A stretch of 32,658 nucleotides of DNA from Opitutus sp. GAS368. GTDB taxonomy: Bacteria > Verrucomicrobiota > Verrucomicrobiia > Opitutales > Opitutaceae. A program made the translations under genes and the position numbers. The DNA is taken from NCBI GenBank assembly GCA_945869845.1, contig CAMBRG010000027.1, positions 1 through 32,658 on the forward strand. The letters are read 5' to 3'. Below, one piece after another: positions 20,922-29,639 of this stretch (position 1 is its first letter; each line of letters begins with the position of its first letter). A model generated the notes under the pieces. The model was not told where the DNA came from, made no database searches, and was given only the letters and a program-made list of their open reading frames with translations.

Positions 20922-21283
20922 AACTCAAGCTGGACGAGAATCTGGGCGAGCGTGGCCGGCAGGCGCTCATCGCCGCCGGCCATGATGTTTGCACCGTCGT
21001 CGTGCAAAAGCTGGAAGGTGCAACCGATGCAGAGTTGCTGCGCCGCTGTGCGGCAGAGCAGCGTGCGTTGGTGACGCTGGACATGGATTTCGCCAATCCG
21101 TTGGTCTATCCGCCCGACTCCCACGCGGGGGTCGCTGTCCTACGGCTGCCGCGCAAGCCCACGCGCGCCCATCTCGATCACGTCATCGCCACACTGGCGG
21201 AGGCGCTCCGCCGGCAATCGCTGGAAGGGGAACTCTGGATTGTCGAAGCCGGACGCATCCGGGTTCATTTGCACGAGGGTTGA
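20918..21283 (+). CDS. DUF5615 PIN-like toxin
   Basis: This 121-aa protein begins MKLKLDENLGERGRQALIAA, with the D6/E7 acidic pair near the N-terminus, and carries VTLDMDFANPLVYPP in the middle (conserved TxDxDF), both hallmarks of PIN-like DUF5615 proteins. These are predicted metal-dependent ribonucleases acting as toxins of DUF433 antitoxins. The GTG start overlaps the antitoxin stop (20918-20921). The gene ends 22 nt from the 3' end of convergent cysK. The motifs look intact, so the module is probably functional; activity itself is inferred. Confidence 0.88.
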   Translation: MKLKLDENLGERGRQALIAAGHDVCTVVVQKLEGATDAELLRRCAAEQRALVTLDMDFANPLVYPPDSHAGVAVLRLPRKPTRAHLDHVIATLAEALRRQSLEGELWIVEAGRIRVHLHEG

Positions 21284-21305
21284 CCGGATTACGGAGCCGC
21301 CGGGC

Positions 21306-22232
21306 TCAGTTGGCGAAAAGTTTCGTGGAGTAGTAACGCTCGGCGCGGTCGCAGAGGATGGTGACGACGCGGGATTCGGGCCCCAGCTCGACGGCGGTGC
21401 GAAGGGCGGCGATGACGTTGGCGCCGCTGGAGGTGCCAACGAGCAGCCCGAATTCGCGGCTGAGGCGGCGGGTCATCGCGATGGCGTCGGCGCTGGAGAC
21501 CTTGATCGCGCCATCGAGTTGAGCGCTGCGCAGTAGCGGGGGAACGTAACCGCCGGCGACGCCTTCGATGGAGTGGCAGCACGGCATCTCGCCAGAGAGC
21601 ATGGCGGCCTCGGCGGGTTCCATCGCGAGGATGCGCACCTTGGGGTTGGCGGCGCGGAGGGCGCGGCCGCAACCGGTGAGCGTGCCGCCGGTGCCGTAGC
21701 CGGCGACGAAGGCGTCCACGAGGCCGTGCATTTGGGAGAGAATCTCGCGGCCAGTGAAGTGCTCGTGGTCTTGGGCGTTGATGGGATTCTCAAACTGACG
21801 CGGGAGAAAAATATTGGCGTCGCGGGTGGCCATTTCGCGGGAGAGATCGATGCCGGTGGCGTAGCCGTTGGTGGCTTTGAAAAGTTGGACCTCGCCGCCG
21901 AACTGGCGGATGAGGTGGCGGCGCTCGATGCTGGCCGACTCGCTCATGAGGATGTGGACTTGGTAGCCCTTGGCGGCACCGACCATGGCGAGGGAAATCC
22001 CGGTGTTGCCGCTGGTGCATTCGAGGATGACAGAGTCGGCGTGGAGGAGGCCGCGGTCTTCGGCGTCTTCGACGATGCAGAGGGCGAGCCGGTCCTTGAT
22101 GGAGCCTGAGGGATTGAGGAACTCGGCCTTGGCGTAAAGGGTGCGGTCGACCTCGGCGAAGTGCAGCGGGATGAGCGCGGTGTTGCCGATGAGGGAAAGG
22201 ACCGGCGGGCGGGAGCGGGCGAGAGTGACCAT
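21306..22232 (-). CDS. cysK: Cysteine synthase family enzyme (PLP-dependent beta-replacing)
   Basis: Enzymes of this family make cysteine from O-acetylserine (or O-phosphoserine) and sulfide, using pyridoxal phosphate. Visible are the PLP lysine in NPSGSIKDR (K46), the substrate/phosphate loop TSGNTG (73-78), the PLP phosphate loop GYGTGGT and the C-terminal GTSSGAN. The 308-aa length is typical. ATG 22232 gives the standard N-terminus (VLSLIGNTALIPL); a GTG at 22301 would add 23 poorly fitting residues. It is last in a run of minus-strand genes after two exported redoxins and a TonB receptor, so it may act on sulfur gained through that system, though it could be separately transcribed (144-bp gap with a hairpin). 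A CysM-type or cystathionine-synthase-like specificity cannot be excluded. Confidence 0.88.
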   Translation of the reverse strand: MVTLARSRPPVLSLIGNTALIPLHFAEVDRTLYAKAEFLNPSGSIKDRLALCIVEDAEDRGLLHADSVILECTSGNTGISLAMVGAAKGYQVHILMSESASIERRHLIRQFGGEVQLFKATNGYATGIDLSREMATRDANIFLPRQFENPINAQDHEHFTGREILSQMHGLVDAFVAGYGTGGTLTGCGRALRAANPKVRILAMEPAEAAMLSGEMPCCHSIEGVAGGYVPPLLRSAQLDGAIKVSSADAIAMTRRLSREFGLLVGTSSGANVIAALRTAVELGPESRVVTILCDRAERYYSTKLFAN

Positions 22233-22329
22233 GGGAGCGACGGGTCGGAAGGGCAGATGAAGACCGAGGATTCGGCGACGGGCCGGAGGGGTCAACTTCA
22301 CCTCTGGTCCGCGGAGCCGGGTGTGAGGC

Positions 22330-22350
22330 GGGCGCCGACCAGCGGCGCCC
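22330..22350 (-). terminator. Strong hairpin between the two-domain redoxin gene and cysK
   Basis: The perfect inverted repeat GGGCGCCG-ACCAG-CGGCGCCC starts about 27 nt past the stop codon at 22377. It may end or attenuate the upstream transcript. There is no T-run after it, so intrinsic termination is uncertain and a dispersed palindromic repeat is an alternative. Confidence 0.35.
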
Positions 22351-22376
22351 CGACACGGAAAACGGTCGAGCCGGCG

Positions 22377-23618
22377 TTATTGGGTCTTGGGAGCGACGGC
22401 AGGTTTGATGGTCGAGCCGGCGGGATAGAAACGCTTCGGTTGGTCGGCGGGGGCGATTTCGACGCCGGCGATCATGAGCAGGTTGGCGAGGGCTTGTTCG
22501 GTGGCGGGGCTGTAGCCGGCGTACATGCCGACGAATTTGCCCGCGGAATTGATCACGAGGGTCGTGGGCAACGGCGACATGACGCCTTGGGTGAGTTGCA
22601 CCATGACCGTCTTGGCCGAGGCCGCTCTGTCGCCGCTGGCGGGTTTGCCAATGGGATCGAAGACGGTGGGGAAGGTGTATTTCTCGCGGTTGGCCGTGAC
22701 CCACTTGTCGTAGGCCTCGCGGGTGTCGAACGAGCACACGCCGAGGACAATCACGTTTTTATCGGCGTAGCGGCGGGAAATTTCTTGGTAGTGCGGCATG
22801 GCTTGCAGGCAGGGCCCGCACCAGGTGGCCCAGAAATCGAGGATGACCGTCTTACCTTTGGCGAAGTCGGAGAACTTGCCGGGTTTACCGTCGGCAGTGA
22901 TGACGTCGAAATCGGGGATGGCGTCGCCGGCCTTGAGTTTACCGTAGCTCTCGCGGAAGGGGGGCGGTGGGTTTTTGGCTTTCTCGGCAGCGGCGGCGGC
23001 CGAGGCTTTGGCCTTGGCGTCGGCGGCGGCCACGATGGCGGCATCGACCTTGATGCCGGCGGTGGCGAGGGCGGCCTCGGTGCGCGGATCGGTGGCGCCG
23101 CCGTTGCCGACGATCACGCCGGCGATCTTGCCGTCGCGGCCGATGACAAACTGGGTGGGGATGCCGGTGACGCCGTAGAGCTTGCTGGACGCGCGCTCGG
23201 CGAAGGTGGCGGAGTCGCGCTCATTGGGGTCCCACGCGAAGATGAGGTCGGGGTATTTCGGCTGGTTGACGGGAATCCACTCGCGGAATTTGGCGATGGT
23301 ATCGCTGGTGCCGGAGGCGAGGACGACGACGCCCTGGTCCTTGTATTTGGCGGCGAGGGTTTGGGTATGGGGGAAGGAGGCGATGCACGGTCCGCACCAC
23401 GTGGCCCAGAAATCGAGGACAACGACCTTGTCTTTGTAGTCGCTGAGGCGGACGTCGGCACCCGCGAGGTTTTTCATGACGAAGTCGGGGGCGATTGCCC
23501 CGACGCGCAGGGTCGCCGGCGCGGCGACCGGGGTCGCGGCGTGGGCGGTGGTGAGGACCGCGGCGGCGAAGAGGGCGGTCGCCGGAGCGAAGAGAGAGCG
23601 GAGAAAAACGGTTTTCAT
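22377..23618 (-). CDS. Exported protein with two TlpA-like thioredoxin domains
   Basis: The 413-aa product has a signal peptide (about 1-28, ending TAHAA) and two redoxin/TlpA domains. Domain 1 (about 40-190) carries DFWATWCGPC (C75/C78). Domain 2 (about 228-380) carries the same DFWATWCGPC (C267/C270). They are joined by an Ala/Lys-rich linker (about 195-220). Each has the cis-Pro-containing segment expected of thioredoxin folds (TGIPTQFVIG in domain 1, SPLPTTLVIN in domain 2). Domain 1 is very close to domain 2 of the larger neighbour at 23724-26186, and the signal peptides also match, so the two genes arose by duplication. The probable role is reduction of disulfides in the periplasm, with electrons perhaps delivered by a DsbD-type protein. 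Specific targets are unknown. Confidence 0.88.
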   Translation of the reverse strand: MKTVFLRSLFAPATALFAAAVLTTAHAATPVAAPATLRVGAIAPDFVMKNLAGADVRLSDYKDKVVVLDFWATWCGPCIASFPHTQTLAAKYKDQGVVVLASGTSDTIAKFREWIPVNQPKYPDLIFAWDPNERDSATFAERASSKLYGVTGIPTQFVIGRDGKIAGVIVGNGGATDPRTEAALATAGIKVDAAIVAAADAKAKASAAAAAEKAKNPPPPFRESYGKLKAGDAIPDFDVITADGKPGKFSDFAKGKTVILDFWATWCGPCLQAMPHYQEISRRYADKNVIVLGVCSFDTREAYDKWVTANREKYTFPTVFDPIGKPASGDRAASAKTVMVQLTQGVMSPLPTTLVINSAGKFVGMYAGYSPATEQALANLLMIAGVEIAPADQPKRFYPAGSTIKPAVAPKTQ

Positions 23619-23723
23619 GGGGAGTTGATTTTAAAAAAAAGTAACCCGCGCGAGCGGGCGCGGGCGACTTGGGAAGGTGGAGGAGTTTAGGGGACGCGGC
23701 AGACGCGGTTGGCGCGGAGCCAA

Positions 23724-26186
23724 TCAGCGCATCGCGTCGCGGTTGGCTTGATCGAGTTTGGCTTTGGCCAGGATCTCGGGAGCGACCTTGATGCCGGCTC
23801 GGGCGAGGGCGGCTTCGAGGAGGACTTCGCCCTTGAGGTAGCCGGTGCAGAGGGCGGCGATCTTGCCGTCGCGCCCGATGATGAATTGCTGCGGAATGCC
23901 GCCGACGCCGTAAAGTTTATGCGAGGCGCGATCGGCGCCGCGTTCCTGCGGGTCGTGGGAGAACAATATCTCGGGGTAGGTGGCTTGGTTTTTCTTTACC
24001 CAGGCTTCGAAGGCGGCGCGGGGGTCACTCGTGCACGAAGCGAGGACGACGACTCCTTGGTCTTTATAGCGGGCGGCGACTTCGTTGGTGTGCGGCATCG
24101 AGGCGATGCAAGGTCCGCACCAGGTGGCCCAGAAATCCAAGATGACGACTTTCCCGCGGAAGTCGGAGAGTTTCACGGCTTTGCCGTTGAGATCGGTCGC
24201 GGGGAAATCGGGCGCGGCCGCACCGACCTTGAGCATTTCTACTTTCGCTTCTGGAACCGGCGGTTTGGTCTCCGCGGCGGTCCAGATTTTTTTCGGCATA
24301 TCGTCGGTCGCGAGTTTGACGCCGGCGCGCAGGAGGAGATTGCCGATGCCTTCAGCGACATGGGCACCGCCACCGACGACGATGCCGACCATATCGCCTT
24401 GGGCGTCGATGACGTAGGCGTGGGGGACGGGCGCCATGGCTCCGCCGGTGAAGACCAGCGGGGCGACTTTCTTCATGTGCTCACGTTGGAGGGTTCCGAA
24501 TGCCTTCTTTTCCTCCGGAGTCATCCCGTTGAAATCTTTCGCGGGTTGTGGGCCGCGGCCGGCGGGATCGAAGTAAACGGGAAAACTGATTTTGCCGGCA
24601 TTCTTCTCCCGCCACTGTTCAAAGTTCTCGCGCGTGCTGTAGGCGGAGAGCGCAACGACCACGACGCCTTGGCCGGCATACTTGCGCGACAGATTATCGT
24701 AGAACGCCAAGCCGTCGGCCTGCAGGCCGCCGCCGGAGCTGATGGAGAAGATGGCGGTCTTGCCCTTGATGATCTCGGACAGATTCACCGACTGGCCGTC
24801 CACGTTTTGCAGCGTGACGTTCGGCACGGGCTGGCCGGCAACCAGCTTGGCGTAATTTTCCATGAAGGGTGCCTGCGGAGGCGCGGATGCCGCCGCCTTG
24901 GCCGCTGCGGCTTCATCCGCCGCGGACTTTATGAGCGCAGCTTTGCCGGCGGTGGCGGTGGCTTCGTCGACCTTTACGCCGGCGAGGGCGAGGGCGCCCT
25001 CGGTGCGGGTGTCGGTGTCGCCGCCGTTGCCGACGATGCTGGCGACGATCTTGCCTTCGCGACCGATGACGAACTGCGTGGGAATCCCGGTTACGCCGTA
25101 AAACCTCGAAGAGGCGCGCGCCTCAAACGTTGCTGAACCGCGCTCGTTCGGATCGAAGACGAAGACCATATCGGCATACTTCGGCTGGTTGACCGGGATC
25201 CATTTTTTGAACGCCGCGATCGTGTCGCTCGTGCCCGAGGCGAGCACGACTACGTCCTGATTTTTATATTTCGCCGCCAGCTTCTGCGTGTGCGGGAAGG
25301 AGGCGATGCACGGTCCGCACCACGTGGCCCAGAAGTCGAGGATGACGACCTTGCCCGTAAAATCCGCCAGTCGGACCTCCTTATCGTTCAGGTCGCGCAT
25401 CACAAAGTCCGGCGCAACGGCGCCCGCCGCCAGCAAGGTTGCTCTGGGGGCGACCGCAGCCCCGCCCGCCGCCGCGCTTGGCGATGGCTGGATGGCCGCC
25501 GCCGCGCTTGCGCCGCCACCGCTACCCATGCTGCCGGCCCGAAATCCTCCGCCCGCGGCGATGAGAGCGTCCCCGTGCGCCTCCGTGATCTCGATGCCGG
25601 CCCGTAGGAGCGACGAGTAAGTCATCGCCACGACCTTCTCTCCCACCCCGATGAAACCGCTCCAGAGTTTGCCGTCGGGCTTGATCACGGCCGTTGCGGG
25701 CTGCATGCCCACCCCCAACACGGTGTTGGTGACGTTTTCCGCCGAGGCCTTGCCGGCCGGGTCCCACGCGGCGGTGAAGCCGGGGTTGGGGTTGGCTGCG
25801 ACCCACTGGTCGAAGGTGTCCTTCTCGGTCCCGGAGAACACGACGAGGGCGACGAGCCCCTGATTCTTGTAGGCGGCGGCGATCTGGCCGACCCAGGCCT
25901 GCGGTCCTTCGCTGGTGCAGAACTGGACGAGCAGGGGTTTGCCGCGGAACGAGGAGAGCTTGACCGGCTTGCCGTCGGTGCCGGTGACGGTGAAGTCCGG
26001 CATCAGGGCATTGCGTGCGACCTTGCCGAACTTGTCGGGGGTGAAGCCGCTGCCGCCGCCCGGCGCGGGCGAGCCCATGCCAACCATGGCGGTTTTGGAC
26101 TCCGCGGCCATGGCGGGGGAGAGGAGAGCGAAGGCGAAGAGGGCGGTCGCCGGGGCGCGGAGCGAGCGGATGAGCGGGTTTTGCAT
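23724..26186 (-). CDS. Exported protein with four thioredoxin-like domains, two lacking the CxxC
   Basis: This 820-aa protein has a signal peptide (about 1-28) and four redoxin folds in tandem. Domain 1 (about 55-205) has only QFCTSEGP in place of WCxxC. Domain 2 (about 250-405) has ATWCGPC (C290/C293). Domain 3 (about 445-625) has SISSGGGLQA and no cysteine at the site. Domain 4 (about 650 to the end) has ATWCGPC (C690/C693). Catalytic and non-catalytic domains therefore alternate, as in protein disulfide isomerases where inactive domains bind substrate. A Gly/Ala-rich linker lies at about 205-245 and an Ala-rich helix at about 405-440. ATG 26186 was chosen because it starts the signal peptide. 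It lies 73 bp after the TonB receptor gene and 105 bp before its two-domain paralogue, same strand, so probably one operon. Confidence 0.88.
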   Translation of the reverse strand: MQNPLIRSLRAPATALFAFALLSPAMAAESKTAMVGMGSPAPGGGSGFTPDKFGKVARNALMPDFTVTGTDGKPVKLSSFRGKPLLVQFCTSEGPQAWVGQIAAAYKNQGLVALVVFSGTEKDTFDQWVAANPNPGFTAAWDPAGKASAENVTNTVLGVGMQPATAVIKPDGKLWSGFIGVGEKVVAMTYSSLLRAGIEITEAHGDALIAAGGGFRAGSMGSGGGASAAAAIQPSPSAAAGGAAVAPRATLLAAGAVAPDFVMRDLNDKEVRLADFTGKVVILDFWATWCGPCIASFPHTQKLAAKYKNQDVVVLASGTSDTIAAFKKWIPVNQPKYADMVFVFDPNERGSATFEARASSRFYGVTGIPTQFVIGREGKIVASIVGNGGDTDTRTEGALALAGVKVDEATATAGKAALIKSAADEAAAAKAAASAPPQAPFMENYAKLVAGQPVPNVTLQNVDGQSVNLSEIIKGKTAIFSISSGGGLQADGLAFYDNLSRKYAGQGVVVVALSAYSTRENFEQWREKNAGKISFPVYFDPAGRGPQPAKDFNGMTPEEKKAFGTLQREHMKKVAPLVFTGGAMAPVPHAYVIDAQGDMVGIVVGGGAHVAEGIGNLLLRAGVKLATDDMPKKIWTAAETKPPVPEAKVEMLKVGAAAPDFPATDLNGKAVKLSDFRGKVVILDFWATWCGPCIASMPHTNEVAARYKDQGVVVLASCTSDPRAAFEAWVKKNQATYPEILFSHDPQERGADRASHKLYGVGGIPQQFIIGRDGKIAALCTGYLKGEVLLEAALARAGIKVAPEILAKAKLDQANRDAMR

Positions 26187-26259
26187 GGAGGAAAAAGGGC
26201 GAGGCCTGCCCAAAATGGGCAGGCCTCGTAGCGATTGGACGGACTACGGTAAGAACGGC

Positions 26260-29235
26260 TTATTTGATCGGGATACTGAAGGACAGTTCGTAAGTGCGGC
26301 CCAAGATAAGTTCCCGATGGAGCCCGGCGTTGAAGCCCCAGAGCGTGGCGGAATAGGGCGGCTTCTTGTCCAAGATATTGCTGACGCCGACGCTCACACG
26401 AACGCCCTTGCCGTAGCTGCGCCACAGGCCGTTCTTGAAATCGTAGCCGCCGCGCAGGTCGATCTTGGAGACGGCCGGCGTGGGGAAGTAGGTAACGGCA
26501 GCGCTATTCGCGACGTTGATGCTGCCGGCATTGTTGGAGTTAAATCCGTCGAGGTGCCAAAGAAACGCGGACCCGTTCCACGAGCCTTTGCGCCAAAAGA
26601 CCGACGCGTTGTATTTCCATTTGGGCGGCGACGAGGTATCGCCATCGAGGACAACCTCGGCCTGGCCGGGCGCAACCTTGCGGGTGAAACTCAGGTTGCG
26701 ACTGGCGGAAAAATTCATGCGCCAACGGCCGAACTGCTCCCAAGGCGCGACGTATTCGAGGACGTAGTCCATGCTGCGGCTGCTGATCCGCCCAAAGTTC
26801 ACGAAGACGCGGTTCACCCCGGTAATCTGGCCGGGTTGATTGAGAGCGACATCGGACGGGGTGGTCGCGGCCCGCACCACGCGGTCGGGGAAAAGCGCTT
26901 CGTTGTTAATGATGGTTTGAGCGGTGATAAGCTGGAAGACGTCCTTTTGGATCGTATCGTAGAAGTTGACCTGAAGCGTGAGGCCTTTGGCGAACGTGGG
27001 CTCGTAGATCAGACCCGCGAATGAAGTTTCGGATAGCTCCGGGCTAGCCACACGGTTGGAGCCCCGATTCTCGACGATGCCCGGGGTAGTCGCGGGCGTG
27101 CGGCGCGGATCGGTCAGGGTCGACGTCACGGTCGTCGGTGGGATCAGGTATTCGGTGACACCGGGAGCGCGGAAGCCTTCGCTCCAGCTCGCACGGATCA
27201 ACACGGGCTGCACGGGGCTCCACGAGAAGCCGACCTTGGGCACGGCTTTGGAAAACTCCCGGATGGTCTCCCGGCGACCAGCGACTTGGAAGTCGAGTCG
27301 GCGGAGCATCGGCAGGGAATTGCGTTTACCAAAAGCAGGCAGGAACGCCTCGGCGAAAACCGCGTTGCTGGTCTGGGCTCCCAGCAAGGTGGTGATCGTG
27401 GTGACGGGGACTACGACCGCCGAGAAATTGGTCGAGGTTGTCGTGACGTTCGACCGATTGGTCGAGCCGCCGGCAGCAAGTTTGGCGGTGCCGCCCGGAA
27501 GGTCGAAGACGTCGCCGTCAGCCGTAAAATCGAGGCCCGTGTTCTTCGAGGCCGAATCGATCTTTGGATAAAGCGAGAGGGTTTCAAGTTTGGCGGCCTG
27601 CGACGGCGCGCCGGGGGCGCCGGCGTCGATGAACGGATTGAAGCGCGCATTGACATCGGGATTGGTCAAGAGACCGGCAAGGCCTGCGCCGTTGAAGATG
27701 CGGTTGGTCTGAAGCGCGGTCTGGCGTTGCCAGGATGCGCCCAAGTCCCAGCGCCAAGTCGCGGCCCACTTGCCTTCGACGCCGATGGTGGCGGCTTGGT
27801 CGCGGGTGAGCATGGTCTGCGAAGTCGAACCCCACTCCGGGAGGACCATGGCGACCGTGACGTTTTGATTGAAAGGATTAAACGCGGCCGGCAGGGCCAC
27901 GGCCGTGCCGAAGCCGCCGGTGATCGAAGTGGTTGGTTGCGAGTTGAACTTACTGGCGGAGCGGGACGTGCGATAGTTAGCGTAGAGCGAAACGAGGTCG
28001 TTGAAACGGTAGTTGAGGTTGCCGCTGGCGCCGGAGCGTTCGGACTCGGGAACGAGATCGAGGAAGGACGCAGTGTTCATCCGGCGCTGGGCCGACGCGT
28101 TTACGACGGTAGCCGGCGAAAAGACCGTTTGGGAGGGAATGAATTGGCTGATCGAGGGCGTTGCGGTGGCGCCGGTGGGTACCAACACGACCCGCACCCC
28201 GGGAATGGCGTTGAAGTTACCGACCACGGTGCCGCCGGCGGCTTGGATCACAGCCGGGTAACCCCAGTTAAATCGGTAATCGATGCCGAAGCGCGGGGCT
28301 CCGGTGGCGTTCAGCGTGCCGGAGACGCGGTTGGACTGGTTTTGCTCTTTGGAGTAAGAGCGATCGGAAGCTTTGAGATTTTGGCGGTCGAAATAGTTGA
28401 GGGTGACCGTGCCGCTGAGCTTTCCGTAGGAGAATCCGGAAACGATGGAGGCGCTGCGTTCGCGTCCGCCGCCGTGCTCGGTCGCTTTGTAGCCCGACGA
28501 TAGCTCCGTGCCGGAGTAGTTTTTCTTCAGGATGATATTGATCACGCCGCCGACGGCATCGGCGCCGTAGATCGCGGAAGCGCCATCGGTGATGACTTCG
28601 ATGCGCTCGATCATGCCGATGGGAATCGTGTTGAGATCGACGAAGCCTTGGCGGGTATCGGTTGAGCGGTTGCCGTTGCCGGATTGGGCGGTGCGACGAC
28701 CGTCGACGAGGACGAGGGTCGAGCCTGAACCAAGACCGCGGAGATTGGCGCCGGACACGCCAGTTTGGGCGGGCGGAGCGTCGGCGGCACCCACCACAAA
28801 GTTAAACGCCGGGCTGGAGGTTTCGGTGCGTTGGGCGAAATCTGGGTTAAACTCGTCGGGCGAACTACCCCGGCCCGAGGCGATACCGGCGTAGCTCTGG
28901 GGGATTTGATTGAGGAAGTCCGACAGGGTCATCGCGCCGGAGGAGCGGAGGTATTCCTGATCGAACGAGCTGACGGGCGATGGACCTTCGAGGTCGGTGC
29001 GGCGAATGCGGGAGCCGAGGACTTCGACGGCATCGAGGCGCAGGGCGGCGTTGAGCTTGGCGGCTTCCACTGGGTCGGCCGGTTTTGGCGCCGCCGCAGG
29101 GGCCGCGGTCGTAGTCGGCGCCGGCTCCGCTTTTTTGGCCGGGGCGGCCGCCGGAGTCGTTTGGGCGATGATGCCGGCGGGGGAGAACACGAGGCCGGTG
29201 GTGAGCAGCCCGAGGAGGAGTCGGTTAGGTTTCAT
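26260..29235 (-). CDS. TonB-dependent outer-membrane receptor
   Basis: The 991-aa product has a signal peptide (about 1-24), then a Pro/Ala-rich low-complexity stretch (about 26-55) in place of an STN domain. The plug follows (about 68-240): LDAVEVLGSRIRRTDLEGPS, SGANLRGLGSGSTLVLVDGR and YGADAVGGVINIILKK, all standard plug motifs. The remainder is a beta-barrel ending TYELSFSIPIK, where most receptors end in an aromatic residue. It lacks the signalling domain, so it is not directly tied to an ECF sigma factor. ATG 29235 was chosen at the signal peptide over an in-frame start nine codons upstream. The downstream genes encode exported thioredoxin-like proteins and a cysteine synthase, pointing to uptake of a disulfide-, thiol- or metal-containing compound, which is inference. 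Confidence 0.92.
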   Translation of the reverse strand: MKPNRLLLGLLTTGLVFSPAGIIAQTTPAAAPAKKAEPAPTTTAAPAAAPKPADPVEAAKLNAALRLDAVEVLGSRIRRTDLEGPSPVSSFDQEYLRSSGAMTLSDFLNQIPQSYAGIASGRGSSPDEFNPDFAQRTETSSPAFNFVVGAADAPPAQTGVSGANLRGLGSGSTLVLVDGRRTAQSGNGNRSTDTRQGFVDLNTIPIGMIERIEVITDGASAIYGADAVGGVINIILKKNYSGTELSSGYKATEHGGGRERSASIVSGFSYGKLSGTVTLNYFDRQNLKASDRSYSKEQNQSNRVSGTLNATGAPRFGIDYRFNWGYPAVIQAAGGTVVGNFNAIPGVRVVLVPTGATATPSISQFIPSQTVFSPATVVNASAQRRMNTASFLDLVPESERSGASGNLNYRFNDLVSLYANYRTSRSASKFNSQPTTSITGGFGTAVALPAAFNPFNQNVTVAMVLPEWGSTSQTMLTRDQAATIGVEGKWAATWRWDLGASWQRQTALQTNRIFNGAGLAGLLTNPDVNARFNPFIDAGAPGAPSQAAKLETLSLYPKIDSASKNTGLDFTADGDVFDLPGGTAKLAAGGSTNRSNVTTTSTNFSAVVVPVTTITTLLGAQTSNAVFAEAFLPAFGKRNSLPMLRRLDFQVAGRRETIREFSKAVPKVGFSWSPVQPVLIRASWSEGFRAPGVTEYLIPPTTVTSTLTDPRRTPATTPGIVENRGSNRVASPELSETSFAGLIYEPTFAKGLTLQVNFYDTIQKDVFQLITAQTIINNEALFPDRVVRAATTPSDVALNQPGQITGVNRVFVNFGRISSRSMDYVLEYVAPWEQFGRWRMNFSASRNLSFTRKVAPGQAEVVLDGDTSSPPKWKYNASVFWRKGSWNGSAFLWHLDGFNSNNAGSINVANSAAVTYFPTPAVSKIDLRGGYDFKNGLWRSYGKGVRVSVGVSNILDKKPPYSATLWGFNAGLHRELILGRTYELSFSIPIK

Positions 29236-29639
29236 GGGTGTAGTTCGATCAAAGGAAAACAACGGGATCGGTGAGACAACGTCAGGCCCGAAGTTTTGGG
29301 AAGGATAAGTTTAGAGCCGATGTCGTGCCCAGACCATAGGGCAAAAGTAACAAAACTCCGGCGGGCACGGGCGCAGGCGCGAAGCGGCGGCGACTTTTGC
29401 CGCCAGAGGATTTATGCGCGGGTTGACGGAGCTGATCCGCAAATCGTGGCAAGCAGCTGACGGGGTGCCGCCCCGCCCGCCTCCGTGGCCACGGCGTTAC
29501 GTTACATCTGTGTGAACTCCTCACGAGTGCTCGCCCTCGGCTCGCCGAAACGCCAAGGGTCAATGTCGGAAACAGGCGTCCGCCTGCCGCTGCGCTTTGC
29601 AGCGTCCGTCAGCCCGGGATTCCAGCGGCTCCCTTCACC
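29236..29639. promoter_or_regulatory. Divergent intergenic region between the TonB receptor and the His-rich membrane protein
   Basis: This 404-bp stretch holds no credible gene. It must carry a leftward promoter for the receptor operon and a rightward one for the membrane protein. Two hairpins stand out: GGCGGC-7 nt-GCCGCC (29386-29404) and CGCTGC-5 nt-GCAGCG (29588-29604), the latter 36 nt before the ATG at 29640. I could not match either to a known riboswitch by eye. Confidence 0.35.

Noticed and set aside
22161-25136. Long plus-strand open frames antisense to cysK and the redoxin genes
   Set aside because: They are repetitive Gly/Asp/Val-rich translations with no recognisable motif; opposite-strand frames carry clear WCGPC and PLP motifs.
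29386-29404. Hairpin as a cobalamin or other known riboswitch for the TonB receptor
   Set aside because: None of the conserved riboswitch core sequences could be recognised on the minus strand between 29236 and 29420.
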